Below are positions 1-8,099 of a stretch of DNA of 64,000 nt, in pieces; within the stretch, counting starts at the first letter, position 1, and every line of letters begins with the position of its first letter. The stretch lies in NCBI GenBank assembly GCA_947445035.1, contig CANFCK010000003.1, positions 62,001 to 126,000 of the forward strand, read 5' to 3'. The notes under the pieces were generated by a model, which was not told the origin of the DNA, did not search any database, and was given only the letters and a program-made list of their open reading frames with translations. The position numbers were made by a program, and so were the translations under genes. The DNA comes from Deltaproteobacteria bacterium. Its GTDB lineage: Bacteria; Myxococcota_A; UBA796; SXON01.

Positions 1-1119
1 GGCTTCAAAGCCAGGGTGCCGTTCATGGTCTCCCCGGGGAGCGATCAGATCTACGCGACCATCGCTCGCGACGGACAGCTCCGCGACCTCGAAGCCATCG
101 GTGCAGTCGTGCTCGCGAACGCGTGCGGACCGTGCATCGGGCAGTGGAAACGCGACGACATCAAGCCTGGCGAGCGCAACAGCATCGTCACCAGCTTCAA
201 CCGCAACTTCCCGGCTCGAAACGACGGTAACCTCGAAACGCTGGCCTTCATCGGCAGCCCCGAGACGGTGGTCGCGATGGCGCTCTCAGGCGACCTCGGG
301 TTCGACCCCGCGCACGACACGCTGGAGCAGGGCGGCATCACGCTGACGCTGGAGCCCCCGCGCGGCGAGGAGCTTCCCCCCGCGGGTTTCGTGCCCGACT
401 TCGTCAGCTTCATTGCGCCGGATCCCACCCAAAGCGCGGTCGAGGTCGTGGTGAGGTCCGGCAGCGATCGGCTGGAGCGGCTCACCCCATTCGCGAAGTG
501 GGACGGGCAGGACCTCTCCGGGCTGGTCGTGCTCCTCAAGGCCAAGGGCAAGTGCACCACCGACCACATCTCTGCCGCGGGGCCGTGGTTGAAGTACCGC
601 GGGCACCTGACCAACATTTGCGGCAACCTCTTTTCGACTGTCCACAACGCATTCACCGGGGCGATCGGCCACGGTCGCGACGTGGTCGCCGAGGAGCTGA
701 GTGTCCCCTTCCCCGACCTCGCGAAACGGTACCGCGTTGCCGGCCAGGGCTGGGTGGCCATCGGCGACGAGAATTACGGCGAAGGCTCAAGTCGCGAACA
801 CGCGGCGATGGAGCCCCGGCTGATGGGCTGCCGGGCGGTGATCGCCAGGAGTTTCGCCCGCATCCACGAGACCAATCTCAAGAAGCAGGGTGTGCTCCCG
901 CTCACGTTCGCCGAGCCGGCCGACTACGAAAAAGTGAGGGAGGACGACCGGATTGGACTAGAGGGTGTCGCTGGGCTCAGGGTCGGGAAAGCACCGACCC
1001 TGGTCCTGAACCACGGCGACGGCACTGTGGAGCGGTTGGCAACGATAGCCTCACACACCCCTGAGCAATTTGGCTGGTTCGTGGCTGGAAGCGCGCTCAA
1101 TGTGATCGCGGGTGGCTGA
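1..1119 (+). CDS. acn: Aconitate hydratase, C-terminal part (5' end outside window)
   Basis: Aconitase interconverts citrate and isocitrate in the TCA cycle in the cytoplasm. The frame is open from base 1, so the N-terminal part, including the first cluster-binding cysteine, lies upstream. The visible part begins in the aconitase core. NACGPCIGQW carries two of the three [4Fe-4S] ligand cysteines, followed by KCTTDHISAAGPW and the swivel-domain motifs GDENYGEGSSREHAA and SFARIHETNLKKQG. The motif set and order match the mitochondrial-type aconitase family better than bacterial AcnA/AcnB. The stop overlaps the start of the next gene by 8 bp, so the two may be translationally coupled although their functions look unrelated. 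Confidence 0.95.
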   Translation, partial: GFKARVPFMVSPGSDQIYATIARDGQLRDLEAIGAVVLANACGPCIGQWKRDDIKPGERNSIVTSFNRNFPARNDGNLETLAFIGSPETVVAMALSGDLGFDPAHDTLEQGGITLTLEPPRGEELPPAGFVPDFVSFIAPDPTQSAVEVVVRSGSDRLERLTPFAKWDGQDLSGLVVLLKAKGKCTTDHISAAGPWLKYRGHLTNICGNLFSTVHNAFTGAIGHGRDVVAEELSVPFPDLAKRYRVAGQGWVAIGDENYGEGSSREHAAMEPRLMGCRAVIARSFARIHETNLKKQGVLPLTFAEPADYEKVREDDRIGLEGVAGLRVGKAPTLVLNHGDGTVERLATIASHTPEQFGWFVAGSALNVIAGG

Positions 1120-3466
1120 TTCGCCGCTCTTCTGGAGCGTCTACGATCGGCTGGTCGAAAGCGGCGCCGAGCCCGGACTCGCCGACCTCGTGGAAGCGGC
1201 GTTCGAAGGTGATCAGGCTGTGCAGTCGGCACTGGCAGGCTCCGGCGCATCCGCCAGAGGGGGTCGCCCGCTGGTCCGGCCACGAGCACGCCCTTGCTAC
1301 CTCACCCGGGTGGAGATCACCTCGTTCAGAGGGATCGGGCCCAAGGCCACCCTCGATCTGGCCCCTGGTCCCGGCCTGACCTTGGTCACCGGACGCAACG
1401 GAACCGGTAAATCCAGCTTCGCCGAGGGGTTGGAGGTGCTGCTCACCGGGGGCGCCCGCAGGTTGGACGGCAAGGCCAAGGATTGGAAGGAGGGGTGGCG
1501 AAGCCTGCACGCGGTCGAGCCCCCTCAGGTGCGCGCGACCTTCGCCGTCGAAGACGTGGGGCCGGCCACCGTCGTGCGCCGATGGGCCGCCAACGCCGAG
1601 CTCGCCGACAGCACGGTGGACGGCCTCGCCCCCCTGGGCTGGTCGGACGCGATCCAGACCCACCGGCCGTTCCTGGCCTATGCGGAGCTGGGCGGCTTGC
1701 TCGAAGCGGGGCCGGCGCGGGCGTACGACTCGCTGCGCGCGATTCTAGGTCTGGAGGAGCTCAGCGCCGCCGTTCAACGCCTCGCCGACGCTCGACTGGT
1801 GCGAGGAAAGCTCATGAAGGAGGCAAAGGCGAGCCTCCAGCCCATTGTGGCCCGGCTGACGCTCTCCGACGATCCGCGCGCAGCGGTGTGCATCGCGGCC
1901 CTGGGAAAGAAGTGGAACCTCGACGCGATCGAACCGACGCTGGCTGGTGAAGCGGACGACCCCGTCCCCGCCACGTTGCGACGTCTGGTGCTCCTGCGCG
2001 CGCCGAGCTTGGACCCCGAACCGCTGCGCCGAGCCGTCGGAGACCTCGCGGATCTGGCGACAGGCGCGTCGGCGCGGCAACTTTCGGCGGCAGACCTGCT
2101 GTCCAAAGCGTTGCGTTGGCACGAAGGGGACGGCGACGGGCCCTGCCCCGTGTGCGACACCGGCACGCTCGACGCCGCGTGGCGCCAACGTGCGGCCGCG
2201 AAAGCGGAAGAGTTACAGAAGGGGGCCAGCGTGGCCCAAGCGGCGACCGCGGCGGTCAAGCGGGCGCACGACGCGCTTCGACCGCCCGCACCCCCGCCCG
2301 ACCTGAGCCACCCCCTCGCGGCGGACGCCATGGCCGCTTGGACCGCCCTCCATCAGGCGCCTGACCGGCCCCTCGAGCTCATCGCCCACGTCGAGGCGCA
2401 CTTGCCGGCCGTGGTCGCGACGGTCCAAAAGCTGGTCGCCGCGGCGCAGGGCGAAATCGCCGCGCTGGAGGACGCCTGGCGACCGCTGCGCCTGGAGTTG
2501 CTCGGCTGGATTCAGAAGGCGAAGACCAGCAGGGCGATGGCCGATCAGCTCGATGACATCGAGGCTGCGGAGGCCTGGCTCAAGGCCGCGGAGAACGCGT
2601 TGCAAACCGAGCGCTTCGCCCCGATCGCCGAGCGGGCGACGGCCACGTGGCTGGCGCTGCGGCAGCAGAGCAGCGTCGGCTTACGTGGAATCAGCCTTGC
2701 GGGCGGAGGCACGCGTCGCCATTTGGACCTCGCGCTGGAGGTCGATGGTGCCGAGGCGCCACTCGGGGTGATGAGCCAGGGAGAAGTCAACGCGCTCGCC
2801 CTGAGCCTGTTCATCCCTCGACTGGTCCACGGCGACAGCCCCTTTCACTTTGTGATCATCGACGATCCTGTGCAATCGATGGATCCGTTCAAGGTCGACG
2901 GCCTCGCCCAAGTACTGTACGACGCGTCCAAGACCCGGCAGGTCATCGTCTTTACCCACGACGATCGCCTGACCGATGCCATCCGCCGGATGCAGCTCCC
3001 AGCGACCATCCTCGGGGTCACCCGCCGAGCGCGCTCCGCCGTCGATGTCCGCACCCTTTTGGATCCGGCCGACCAGATGCTCGACGATGCCCGAGCCGTG
3101 GCCTACGACGCCGACCGCGCCGGCCGAACGGTGCTCCAGCGTGTGGTTCCGGGGCTCTGTCGAGCCGCGGTCGAGTTGGTCCTCCAGGGCGCGACGCGAC
3201 GAAGCCTGCTGCGCAAAGGGGAGGCAACCGAGGTCGTCGAAGGGCGGTTGCGGGAGGCACGCACGCTCCACGAACAAGCTGCGCTCTGCCTTTTTGACGA
3301 CGTGAGTCGGGGTGGAGACGTTTACCAGCGGCTGGGCAAGCTCGGACCCGACGCGGCGGACCTGTTCGGCGAACTGAAGGAGAAGGCCCACACTGGAGAG
3401 GGGGACCAGCGCCTCGTGCGGCGGACTGAGGTCTTGGTGAAACAACTCCGCCAGGCCCTGTCGTGA
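1112..3466 (+). CDS. SMC/Rad50-like ABC ATPase with CxxC motif
   Basis: This is a 784-residue P-loop ATPase of the SMC/RecF/Rad50-like class. Visible elements are Walker A GRNGTGKS (94-101), a CPVC zinc-hook-like motif (345-348) between helical, probably coiled-coil arms, an ABC signature SQGE (555-558), Walker B VIIDD (581-585) and an H-loop histidine in VFTHDD (H616). About 90 residues precede Walker A and a helical domain of about 150 residues follows the H-loop. The GTG start at 1112 overlaps the aconitase stop. The stop overlaps the next start as GTGA, so the small partner is coupled. Such ATPases act in DNA repair or, with a small partner, in anti-phage defence. No known effector domain (TOPRIM, HNH) is visible, so the role is inferred only. 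Confidence 0.8.
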   Translation: MADSPLFWSVYDRLVESGAEPGLADLVEAAFEGDQAVQSALAGSGASARGGRPLVRPRARPCYLTRVEITSFRGIGPKATLDLAPGPGLTLVTGRNGTGKSSFAEGLEVLLTGGARRLDGKAKDWKEGWRSLHAVEPPQVRATFAVEDVGPATVVRRWAANAELADSTVDGLAPLGWSDAIQTHRPFLAYAELGGLLEAGPARAYDSLRAILGLEELSAAVQRLADARLVRGKLMKEAKASLQPIVARLTLSDDPRAAVCIAALGKKWNLDAIEPTLAGEADDPVPATLRRLVLLRAPSLDPEPLRRAVGDLADLATGASARQLSAADLLSKALRWHEGDGDGPCPVCDTGTLDAAWRQRAAAKAEELQKGASVAQAATAAVKRAHDALRPPAPPPDLSHPLAADAMAAWTALHQAPDRPLELIAHVEAHLPAVVATVQKLVAAAQGEIAALEDAWRPLRLELLGWIQKAKTSRAMADQLDDIEAAEAWLKAAENALQTERFAPIAERATATWLALRQQSSVGLRGISLAGGGTRRHLDLALEVDGAEAPLGVMSQGEVNALALSLFIPRLVHGDSPFHFVIIDDPVQSMDPFKVDGLAQVLYDASKTRQVIVFTHDDRLTDAIRRMQLPATILGVTRRARSAVDVRTLLDPADQMLDDARAVAYDADRAGRTVLQRVVPGLCRAAVELVLQGATRRSLLRKGEATEVVEGRLREARTLHEQAALCLFDDVSRGGDVYQRLGKLGPDAADLFGELKEKAHTGEGDQRLVRRTEVLVKQLRQALS

Positions 3467-3831
3467 GCCCGACGCCCGGCGAGCTCTTGATGGAGGCTCG
3501 GACGCTCCTCGACGAGGACGACCCCGCGACCCGCGGACGGTGGGGGCGAATCGCCACGCATCTGACGCGCCAAGCGCTGGAGGCCAACCTCCGCGCCTAT
3601 TGGGGGGAACGGTACGCCGGGCTCGCCGCCGCCAACTTCCGGACCCAGTTCATCTGCCTCGGCACGCTCCATCCCGACCGCGCGCTGGTGCGCCGCGTCG
3701 CCTGGGCCTGGGAAGCGTTGAGCGACGCGGGGCACGCCCGGGGAGCGCTGCCAGGGCGCGCCGATCTCGAAGATTGGATTGCCACTGTCGAGGAGTTTGG
3801 GGCCGCGCGTCCCGCCGCCAAACCTACTTGA
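3463..3831 (+). CDS. Small helical (HEPN-like?) partner of the SMC-like ATPase
   Basis: A 122-residue, predicted all-helical protein starting with GTG in a 4-bp GTGA overlap with the ATPase stop, so the pair is almost certainly co-translated. Its pattern (THLTRQALEANLRAYW, then FICLGTL, then WEALSDAGHA and a closing WIATVEEF) resembles small HEPN-like helical proteins that I recall beside ATP-binding proteins. An R-x6-H arrangement (RWGRIATH) falls within the loose HEPN RX4-6H spacing but is not the classical RxxxxH. The function is not recognised. It could be a toxin or effector, a regulatory subunit or a DNA-binding adaptor. The 3' end overlaps the convergent lipoprotein gene by 8 bp. Confidence 0.6.
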   Translation: MSPTPGELLMEARTLLDEDDPATRGRWGRIATHLTRQALEANLRAYWGERYAGLAAANFRTQFICLGTLHPDRALVRRVAWAWEALSDAGHARGALPGRADLEDWIATVEEFGAARPAAKPT

Positions 3832-4396
3832 CCGGCGCTCTGGCCCGGTCTTCGAGCGGACGAAGGGGCGCGCACTCGACCGAGAGCTCGAACGGCCCGA
3901 CCGCGCCGTCCTTTCCGTCCACCACGATGAGGTACTGGCGCTCGTGGAACGCCTGCATCATGACCGACCCGCCCGGGCCGGGGCGCACGTCGCCCTCACA
4001 CTCGGTGATCGGATGGTTCACTGTCGGGCAGCGGCCGTCGTAATCCCAGGCGACCGCCGCCAGGTCCAGGTCCACGCAGGTGCTGGTCATCCGCACCGTG
4101 ACCTGGGTGTCCTTGGGCGCGGTCAGGGTGTAGACGCGTTCGGCCCCCGAGTGGTGCTGACCGGCAGGAAAGCAGAACGCGGCGGCGTAGAAGTCGTCGT
4201 CCCACGCCGAATCGCCGCCGAGCGTCGTTCCCGAGAGGCGGCTGCCGCACCCCAACGCTCCGCTGAGGCAGCCCCGCGCTCCCTGCGCCTCGCCTTCCGT
4301 GGCGCAGGCGGGCAGCGGAGCCGCCGCGGAGGCCTCCGGCGCCGACGCCTTCGCCAGCTCGCCGAGCTGTGCGCACGCGAAGAGGAAGACGATCAT
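3824..4396 (-). CDS. Exported lipoprotein, PPC-like domain
   Basis: A 190-residue lipoprotein of unknown function. The signal peptide is extremely short: MIVFLFAC, with the lipobox cysteine at residue 8 and no basic N-region. A Ser/Ala-rich tether follows, then a Cys-rich domain. The segment from about residue 80 (ERVYTLTAPKDTQVTVRM) to the C-terminus resembles bacterial pre-peptidase C-terminal (PPC) beta-sandwich domains, common in secreted myxobacterial proteins. The ATG overlaps the stop of the upstream GNAT gene (ATGA), so it is the last gene of a three-gene operon with rhodanese and GNAT genes. It converges with the ATPase partner gene. Confidence 0.6.
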   Translation of the reverse strand: MIVFLFACAQLGELAKASAPEASAAAPLPACATEGEAQGARGCLSGALGCGSRLSGTTLGGDSAWDDDFYAAAFCFPAGQHHSGAERVYTLTAPKDTQVTVRMTSTCVDLDLAAVAWDYDGRCPTVNHPITECEGDVRPGPGGSVMMQAFHERQYLIVVDGKDGAVGPFELSVECAPLRPLEDRARAPVK

Positions 4397-4953
4397 GACG
4401 ACGCCGCCGCAGCCGGGATTCGTTCGTCGCGGAGGAGCCCGAAAAGCAGGCCATCACCCGCGTTGGCGGCGCGCCGAAGCGTGCCCTCTTTTTGGAAGCC
4501 GAGCCCTTCGAGCATCCGCACCCCTGCGCGATCGTCGGCAGCCACGCGGGCCTCCACGCGCAAAAGCTCGGCGGAGCTGGAGTAGAGGTGATCGACGAGC
4601 GCGGACACCGCTTCAGTGGCAACCCCGCGGCCGGCCGCCTCAGGATGAAGCACCCAGCCGACCTCGACCTGCGGCGGCGCCACCCAGACCTGCCGCCAGC
4701 CAACGCCGCCGACGAGCCGACCGTCCAAGGTGACGGCGAGGTCCGCACGCGGAGGGCGCCCGTAGCGCGAGACCGTGTCCGCGATGTACCGGGCCGCCTC
4801 GCTGGGATCGTCGCCACCGAGCCAACTGCCGTACTGCGTGGGGGGCCAGTCCTTCGCGTAGGCGTGCACCGCCTCCAGGTCATCGACACGAAACGGGCGG
4901 ATGACCAGCCGACGCGTACGCAGGACGGGCGGCGCCCAGGCATCGGCGTTCAC
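4393..4953 (-). CDS. GNAT N-acetyltransferase (RimJ/RimL-like)
   Basis: A 186-residue acetyl-CoA-dependent N-acetyltransferase, probably acting on an amino group of a protein or small molecule. Recognisable elements are LRTRRLVIRPFRVDDLEAV near the N-terminus, motif A GWVLHPEAAGRGVATEAV (the acetyl-CoA pyrophosphate loop) and the C-terminal GVRMLEGLGFQKEG motif of the RimJ/RimL branch. I chose GTG at 4953 because it forms a GTGA overlap with the upstream rhodanese stop. A longer frame from 4983 would overlap that gene by more than 30 bp. The substrate is unknown. Confidence 0.8.
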   Translation of the reverse strand: MNADAWAPPVLRTRRLVIRPFRVDDLEAVHAYAKDWPPTQYGSWLGGDDPSEAARYIADTVSRYGRPPRADLAVTLDGRLVGGVGWRQVWVAPPQVEVGWVLHPEAAGRGVATEAVSALVDHLYSSSAELLRVEARVAADDRAGVRMLEGLGFQKEGTLRRAANAGDGLLFGLLRDERIPAAAASS

Positions 4954-5438
4954 GAAACCACCTCTCCCCCGGCTTGGCGCCACGCCTCAAGGCCACCGTG
5001 CAGCGCAAAGGTGTCCTCCATGCCCCGTTCCCGGAAGAACGCCACCGCCTGTGCGGATTGCACACCGTCATCACAATAGGTCACGACGAACTGGTCCCAC
5101 GGCAACTCACTGACGCGGACGTTGATCTCGGCCATCGGGATGTGCAACGCGCCCCGGACGTGACCTGCCCCCCAAGCCGCCGCGCTCCGCACATCGACCC
5201 AAGCCACGGGCTTCTTTCCAGCCATGCCTCGCACGCCAGCCGCAGAGATCGACAAAGCCGCGGCGTCCACCTTGACCGAAGTGACATCCGCTGACGTTTG
5301 TTGGCCGCCGACAGCCACAGTGCCGGGATCGTGAGCGGTGCCGTACTTTTCCCGAGCGCGGGCGTCATCGCGATCCTGGAAGGCCTTGGCGGCGCGGCTT
5401 GCCACGGTGAGCGGAAGGTTCATCAAGCGGCGGAACAT
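4950..5438 (-). CDS. Rhodanese-domain protein
   Basis: A 162-residue cytoplasmic protein with a helical, charged N-terminal stretch (1-60) and a C-terminal rhodanese domain (about 65-160) containing WVDVRSAAAWGAGHVRGALHI and the active-site loop YCDDGVQSA. The loop keeps the persulfide-forming Cys but has Asp/Gln where active rhodaneses often have Arg, so sulfurtransferase activity is uncertain. I place the start at ATG 5438 because a TATGTG hexamer ends 6 nt upstream. In-frame GTG 5447 is an alternative, and a longer frame to 5858 would run antisense through the START-like gene. It is first in the operon with GNAT and lipoprotein genes. Confidence 0.75.
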   Translation of the reverse strand: MFRRLMNLPLTVASRAAKAFQDRDDARAREKYGTAHDPGTVAVGGQQTSADVTSVKVDAAALSISAAGVRGMAGKKPVAWVDVRSAAAWGAGHVRGALHIPMAEINVRVSELPWDQFVVTYCDDGVQSAQAVAFFRERGMEDTFALHGGLEAWRQAGGEVVS

Positions 5439-5444
5439 CCGCTC

Positions 5445-5450
5445 CACATA
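5445..5450 (-). promoter_or_regulatory. Candidate leaderless -10 for the rhodanese gene
   Basis: TATGTG reads on the minus strand and ends 6 nt before ATG 5438, with no Shine-Dalgarno between. It pairs with the plus-strand element at 5461-5466. Confidence 0.35.
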
Positions 5451-5460
5451 GCCTTCCGGA

Positions 5461-5466
5461 TAGAGG
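5461..5466 (+). promoter_or_regulatory. Candidate leaderless -10 for the START-like gene
   Basis: TAGAGG (within GGATAGAGG) ends 6 nt before ATG 5473. No -35 consensus or ribosome binding site is visible. The opposite start codon is only 34 bp away. Confidence 0.35.
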
Positions 5467-5472
5467 CCGGCG

Positions 5473-5970
5473 ATGATCCTCCTGCTCGCCGCCGCCTTGG
5501 CCGCCGCCCCCGCGAATCCCAGCGCCGACATCGTCACGGAGGCGACCGTCGCCCCGAGCCCGGACGCGCTCACCACCGTGCTCACGGACCTCGATCGCTT
5601 CAGGAAGGCGCTCCCCACCGACTGCGTCAGCGTCTTCGAGATGGGGTCCATTCGCGCCGGCAAGGGCGCCACGGCGCGGGTGCGGTACGACATGGCCGCC
5701 ATGCACCGGGCGCTCACGATGACGGTCTCGCGGGTCGAGGTTCTCCCCGAGCGCACCATCGTCGACTTTGACCACGCCACCGATCGCGGATTCGTGACCC
5801 GGTGGATGATGGAGCCATCGGCCACCGGCACCCAGGTTACGATCCGGACAGCGCTCAATGCGCCACCTTGGCCGTTTGCGGCCTATTACTTCAAGGCCGT
5901 CCAGCCGGAGTGGACGGACTGCCAAGCACGTTTCTTGACGGGCGTCACCGAATCCGCGACTGGCTCGTAA
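5473..5970 (+). CDS. Exported START/SRPBCC-like protein
   Basis: A 165-residue protein with a short uncharged signal peptide (MILLLAAALAAAPA, cleavage near residue 14-18) followed by a single SRPBCC/START-like fold. The domain shows the usual pattern of a first strand (IVTEATVAPSPDAL), a helix (TTVLTDLDRFRKALP), central strands and a C-terminal helix ending YYFKAVQPEW. These folds bind hydrophobic ligands, and here it would act in the periplasm. The ligand is unknown. It is divergent from the rhodanese gene with only 34 bp between starts. A similar exported START-like protein occurs at 29952-30521. Confidence 0.7.
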   Translation: MILLLAAALAAAPANPSADIVTEATVAPSPDALTTVLTDLDRFRKALPTDCVSVFEMGSIRAGKGATARVRYDMAAMHRALTMTVSRVEVLPERTIVDFDHATDRGFVTRWMMEPSATGTQVTIRTALNAPPWPFAAYYFKAVQPEWTDCQARFLTGVTESATGS

Positions 5971-6046
5971 GCAAGGGACGCGACGGGACGCAAAAATCGC
6001 GTTGCGGACAGTCAAGAGTATTACAGAAAAAACGAAAGTAAAGCGA

Positions 6047-6052
6047 TTAGCT
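6047..6052 (+). promoter_or_regulatory. Candidate -10 upstream of the 119-residue protein
   Basis: TTAGCT lies in an AT-rich patch (about 5990-6062) that stands out from the surrounding GC-rich DNA. It ends 10 nt before ATG 6063. The same hexamer precedes the start at 14224. Confidence 0.3.
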
Positions 6053-6062
6053 GACCGAACAA

Positions 6063-6422
6063 ATGATTCGAATCTCAATCACCGGAATCCTGGTCGTGCT
6101 TGGCACGGTGCTGCTTGCGGTCGGCATCACCGCGGCGGTGCCGGCCCGTTCGTGGGAGCCCGCGTGCCGGGCTACCACCACCTTCCACGACCCATGCCAA
6201 CGCATGCTGGTGCAGCTTGAGCTGGGCGCTTCCGCCCCCAGTGTGGACACGGTTCGGCTGATCGACTGGTGCCAGGACGACGAACTTTGTCGGGTGGACG
6301 TGCTCAACGGGCGCCCGGCTGGCGATGCGCGTGCCGAGCGTGCCTTGTGTGAAATGTGGGCGCCGTCCTACCGCCTGGCTTGCGAGCAGGGGATCACCAG
6401 TCGACACGGCGTCGTGCACTGA
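6063..6422 (+). CDS. Small exported or membrane-anchored Cys-containing protein
   Basis: A 119-residue protein of unrecognised family. The N-terminal hydrophobic segment (residues 5-27, ISITGILVVLGTVLLAVG) is either an uncleaved anchor or a signal peptide. The remainder is small, mixed and contains six cysteines (for example CRATTTFHDPC, WCQDDELC), suggesting disulfides in the periplasm. It is preceded by an AT-rich region with a -10-like hexamer. Its 3' end overlaps the convergent LptG-like gene by about 29 bp. No function can be assigned. Confidence 0.55.
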   Translation: MIRISITGILVVLGTVLLAVGITAAVPARSWEPACRATTTFHDPCQRMLVQLELGASAPSVDTVRLIDWCQDDELCRVDVLNGRPAGDARAERALCEMWAPSYRLACEQGITSRHGVVH

Positions 6423-7080
6423 CGACGGCCATAAGCGCCGCAAGCCCGATGATGGCCGCCCCGAAGAGCGGCTCACTGCCCCGCCGAAGTGCGTCACCGA
6501 CGATCCAAGCCGCGGCGGCGACCAGCACACCCCAAACCGACCGCAATGACCCGAACGACGCTCCGGTCACGCTGGCCAGGACCAGCAGGATCGCGGTGCC
6601 AGGCCAGTCCGTCGGGGAGCCCCACGCCGCCGTCAAGAGCGTGGCCTGCTCCGGCGGGAGCAGGCCCGGGTCCGGCAGCACCACACCCCGCACGATCCAC
6701 GCGCCTGCGATGCGCGCGACGTCGACCCCCGGCTGGCACAGCTGGCCGACCGCCATCGTAAGGAGCGCGCACGGCGTGGCCACCCACAGCACGCTCGCGC
6801 GCACACGGCCTGGCGAAACCCCAAGGGTGCCGAGGGCAAGGAGCTGGCCCGATCGAGAAAGCTGCGCCGCGGTCAGGGCGGCAGCCGCCAGCGCCAGCGC
6901 CGGAGACAAAAGCGCCCAAGTGTACGGCAGTTGGCTCGTCAAACGCCGCAGTACCTCCGCCGGCGTTTCGTCCGCGGCCTCCGTGGCCACCACGATCGCC
7001 AAAAGCCCGACGCCGGCGATCTGAACCAGAAAAAACCCTCGCAGCCACGCCACGACGAGCAACCGACGGAGCGCCGTCAT
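6394..7080 (-). CDS. LptG/LptF-like permease lacking most of the periplasmic domain
   Basis: A 228-residue YjgP/YjgQ-like membrane protein, second in an LptF/LptG-like pair (ATGA overlap at 7077-7080). LptFG permeases form the membrane part of the LptB2FGC transporter that moves LPS across the periplasm. They normally have three TM helices, a periplasmic beta-jellyroll of about 130-150 residues and three more TM helices. Here hydrophobic helices are seen at about 12-35, 50-75 and 95-115, and again from about 155 to the end, but only about 40 residues separate the halves, so the jellyroll is essentially missing. The assignment rests on the pairing, the topology and the TM pattern. Start ATG 7080. 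Confidence 0.6.
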   Translation of the reverse strand: MTALRRLLVVAWLRGFFLVQIAGVGLLAIVVATEAADETPAEVLRRLTSQLPYTWALLSPALALAAAALTAAQLSRSGQLLALGTLGVSPGRVRASVLWVATPCALLTMAVGQLCQPGVDVARIAGAWIVRGVVLPDPGLLPPEQATLLTAAWGSPTDWPGTAILLVLASVTGASFGSLRSVWGVLVAAAAWIVGDALRRGSEPLFGAAIIGLAALMAVVSARRRVDW

Positions 7081-8051
7081 TGACGCCAGGCCCAAAATGC
7101 GCTGCCCAACGCCCCGAAGAGCACGATCGCCGTGCCTCCCGAGAGGCCGATGAGCGGCAGCTGCGCGTCGATCAGGCGAATGACCACCCAGGTGCCCAAG
7201 ACCAGAGCGCCGACGACCGGACCCTCGCCCCAGCGTCGCGCGCCCCCCGCCGCCGCCGCCGCCAGCGCCGGCAAGATCAGGGGGAGGATTGAGCGTTTCC
7301 ACAGCGTCCACCGCTCGTATCGGTCGCGCGCCAACCCCGCGCTGACCCGCAGCTGACGGACGAGGTCCGGCGTCGACCGCTCGAAAATATGCACGCGCCC
7401 GCTTCTTTGGAGCGCGAGGGGCAGGCTCACCGCCTCCGCGCGCAGGCTCGTTCCGTCGGCCAGCGCCAGGTCGACACCCGAAAGTTCGGCGAGCACCCCG
7501 CCCTCCCGTCTCGACAGCGCCCAGCCGTCGGCGACCCCAGCCACCCGGCCATCGGTGAACGAAAGTGCCGACCCATCCTCGGCGAGCCACCAGCTCCCCA
7601 CGCGCACCGGTCGGCGGCCATCTGGACGAATCAACGTCGCGACATCGATTCGAGTGTCCCGCACCAGCGCACGCGCCCAGGGCTCGCCGAAATGGGTGAG
7701 GCCGGCCTGCACCACGGCGCCCGGAACTGCGACCAGACCGCAGAGCACCGCCAGACGCCAGCGCGCGAGTCCGATCGCTGCCAGCGCGGTCAGCGCACGC
7801 TCATCACGCAACCGCGCGATGCCGCTGGCCACGCCGCCGACGACGCCCACCCCCAATGCCACCGGCAAGACCGAGCCGAAAACACCGGCCACGAGCGGCA
7901 GGAGCAGCGCGGGACCCGGCGCCACGGACAACACCAGGAGCGCTTGAGCGAGGCTTCCCAACCCGAGGAGCAAGACCGCCATCCCGCTGATCAAAAGCGC
8001 CGGAGTGACGGTCGCCCGGACCAAAAGCCGTACCAGGGGGGTCGGGAGCAT
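7077..8051 (-). CDS. LptF/LptG family LPS export permease
   Basis: A 324-residue inner-membrane permease of the YjgP/YjgQ (LptF/G) family. Three hydrophobic helices lie in residues 15-130, a polar periplasmic segment of about 100 residues (about 130-230, beginning after FGEPWARALVRDT) probably forms a reduced jellyroll, and three C-terminal helices follow. Some helix patterns (GGVASGIARLRDERALTALAA) match the conserved loop of LptF/G that contacts the LptB ATPase. It is coupled to the next, smaller paralogue. It is divergent from carD, whose -35 hexamer begins at this gene's start codon. The partners LptA, LptB and LptC are not in this window. Confidence 0.75.
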   Translation of the reverse strand: MLPTPLVRLLVRATVTPALLISGMAVLLLGLGSLAQALLVLSVAPGPALLLPLVAGVFGSVLPVALGVGVVGGVASGIARLRDERALTALAAIGLARWRLAVLCGLVAVPGAVVQAGLTHFGEPWARALVRDTRIDVATLIRPDGRRPVRVGSWWLAEDGSALSFTDGRVAGVADGWALSRREGGVLAELSGVDLALADGTSLRAEAVSLPLALQRSGRVHIFERSTPDLVRQLRVSAGLARDRYERWTLWKRSILPLILPALAAAAAGGARRWGEGPVVGALVLGTWVVIRLIDAQLPLIGLSGGTAIVLFGALGSAFWAWRQ

Positions 8052-8079
8052 TGAAATCCGGCTCCCGACCGGTTAACTA
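8051..8079 (+). promoter_or_regulatory. Candidate sigma70-type promoter of carD
   Basis: TTGAAA at 8051-8056, a 17-bp spacer and TAACTA at 8074-8079 form a housekeeping-like promoter. A GAGGA ribosome binding site lies about 5 nt before ATG 8100. This is one of few starts here with a conventional leader. Confidence 0.55.
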
Positions 8080-8099
8080 CCCCCGCGTTCGAGGACAGC

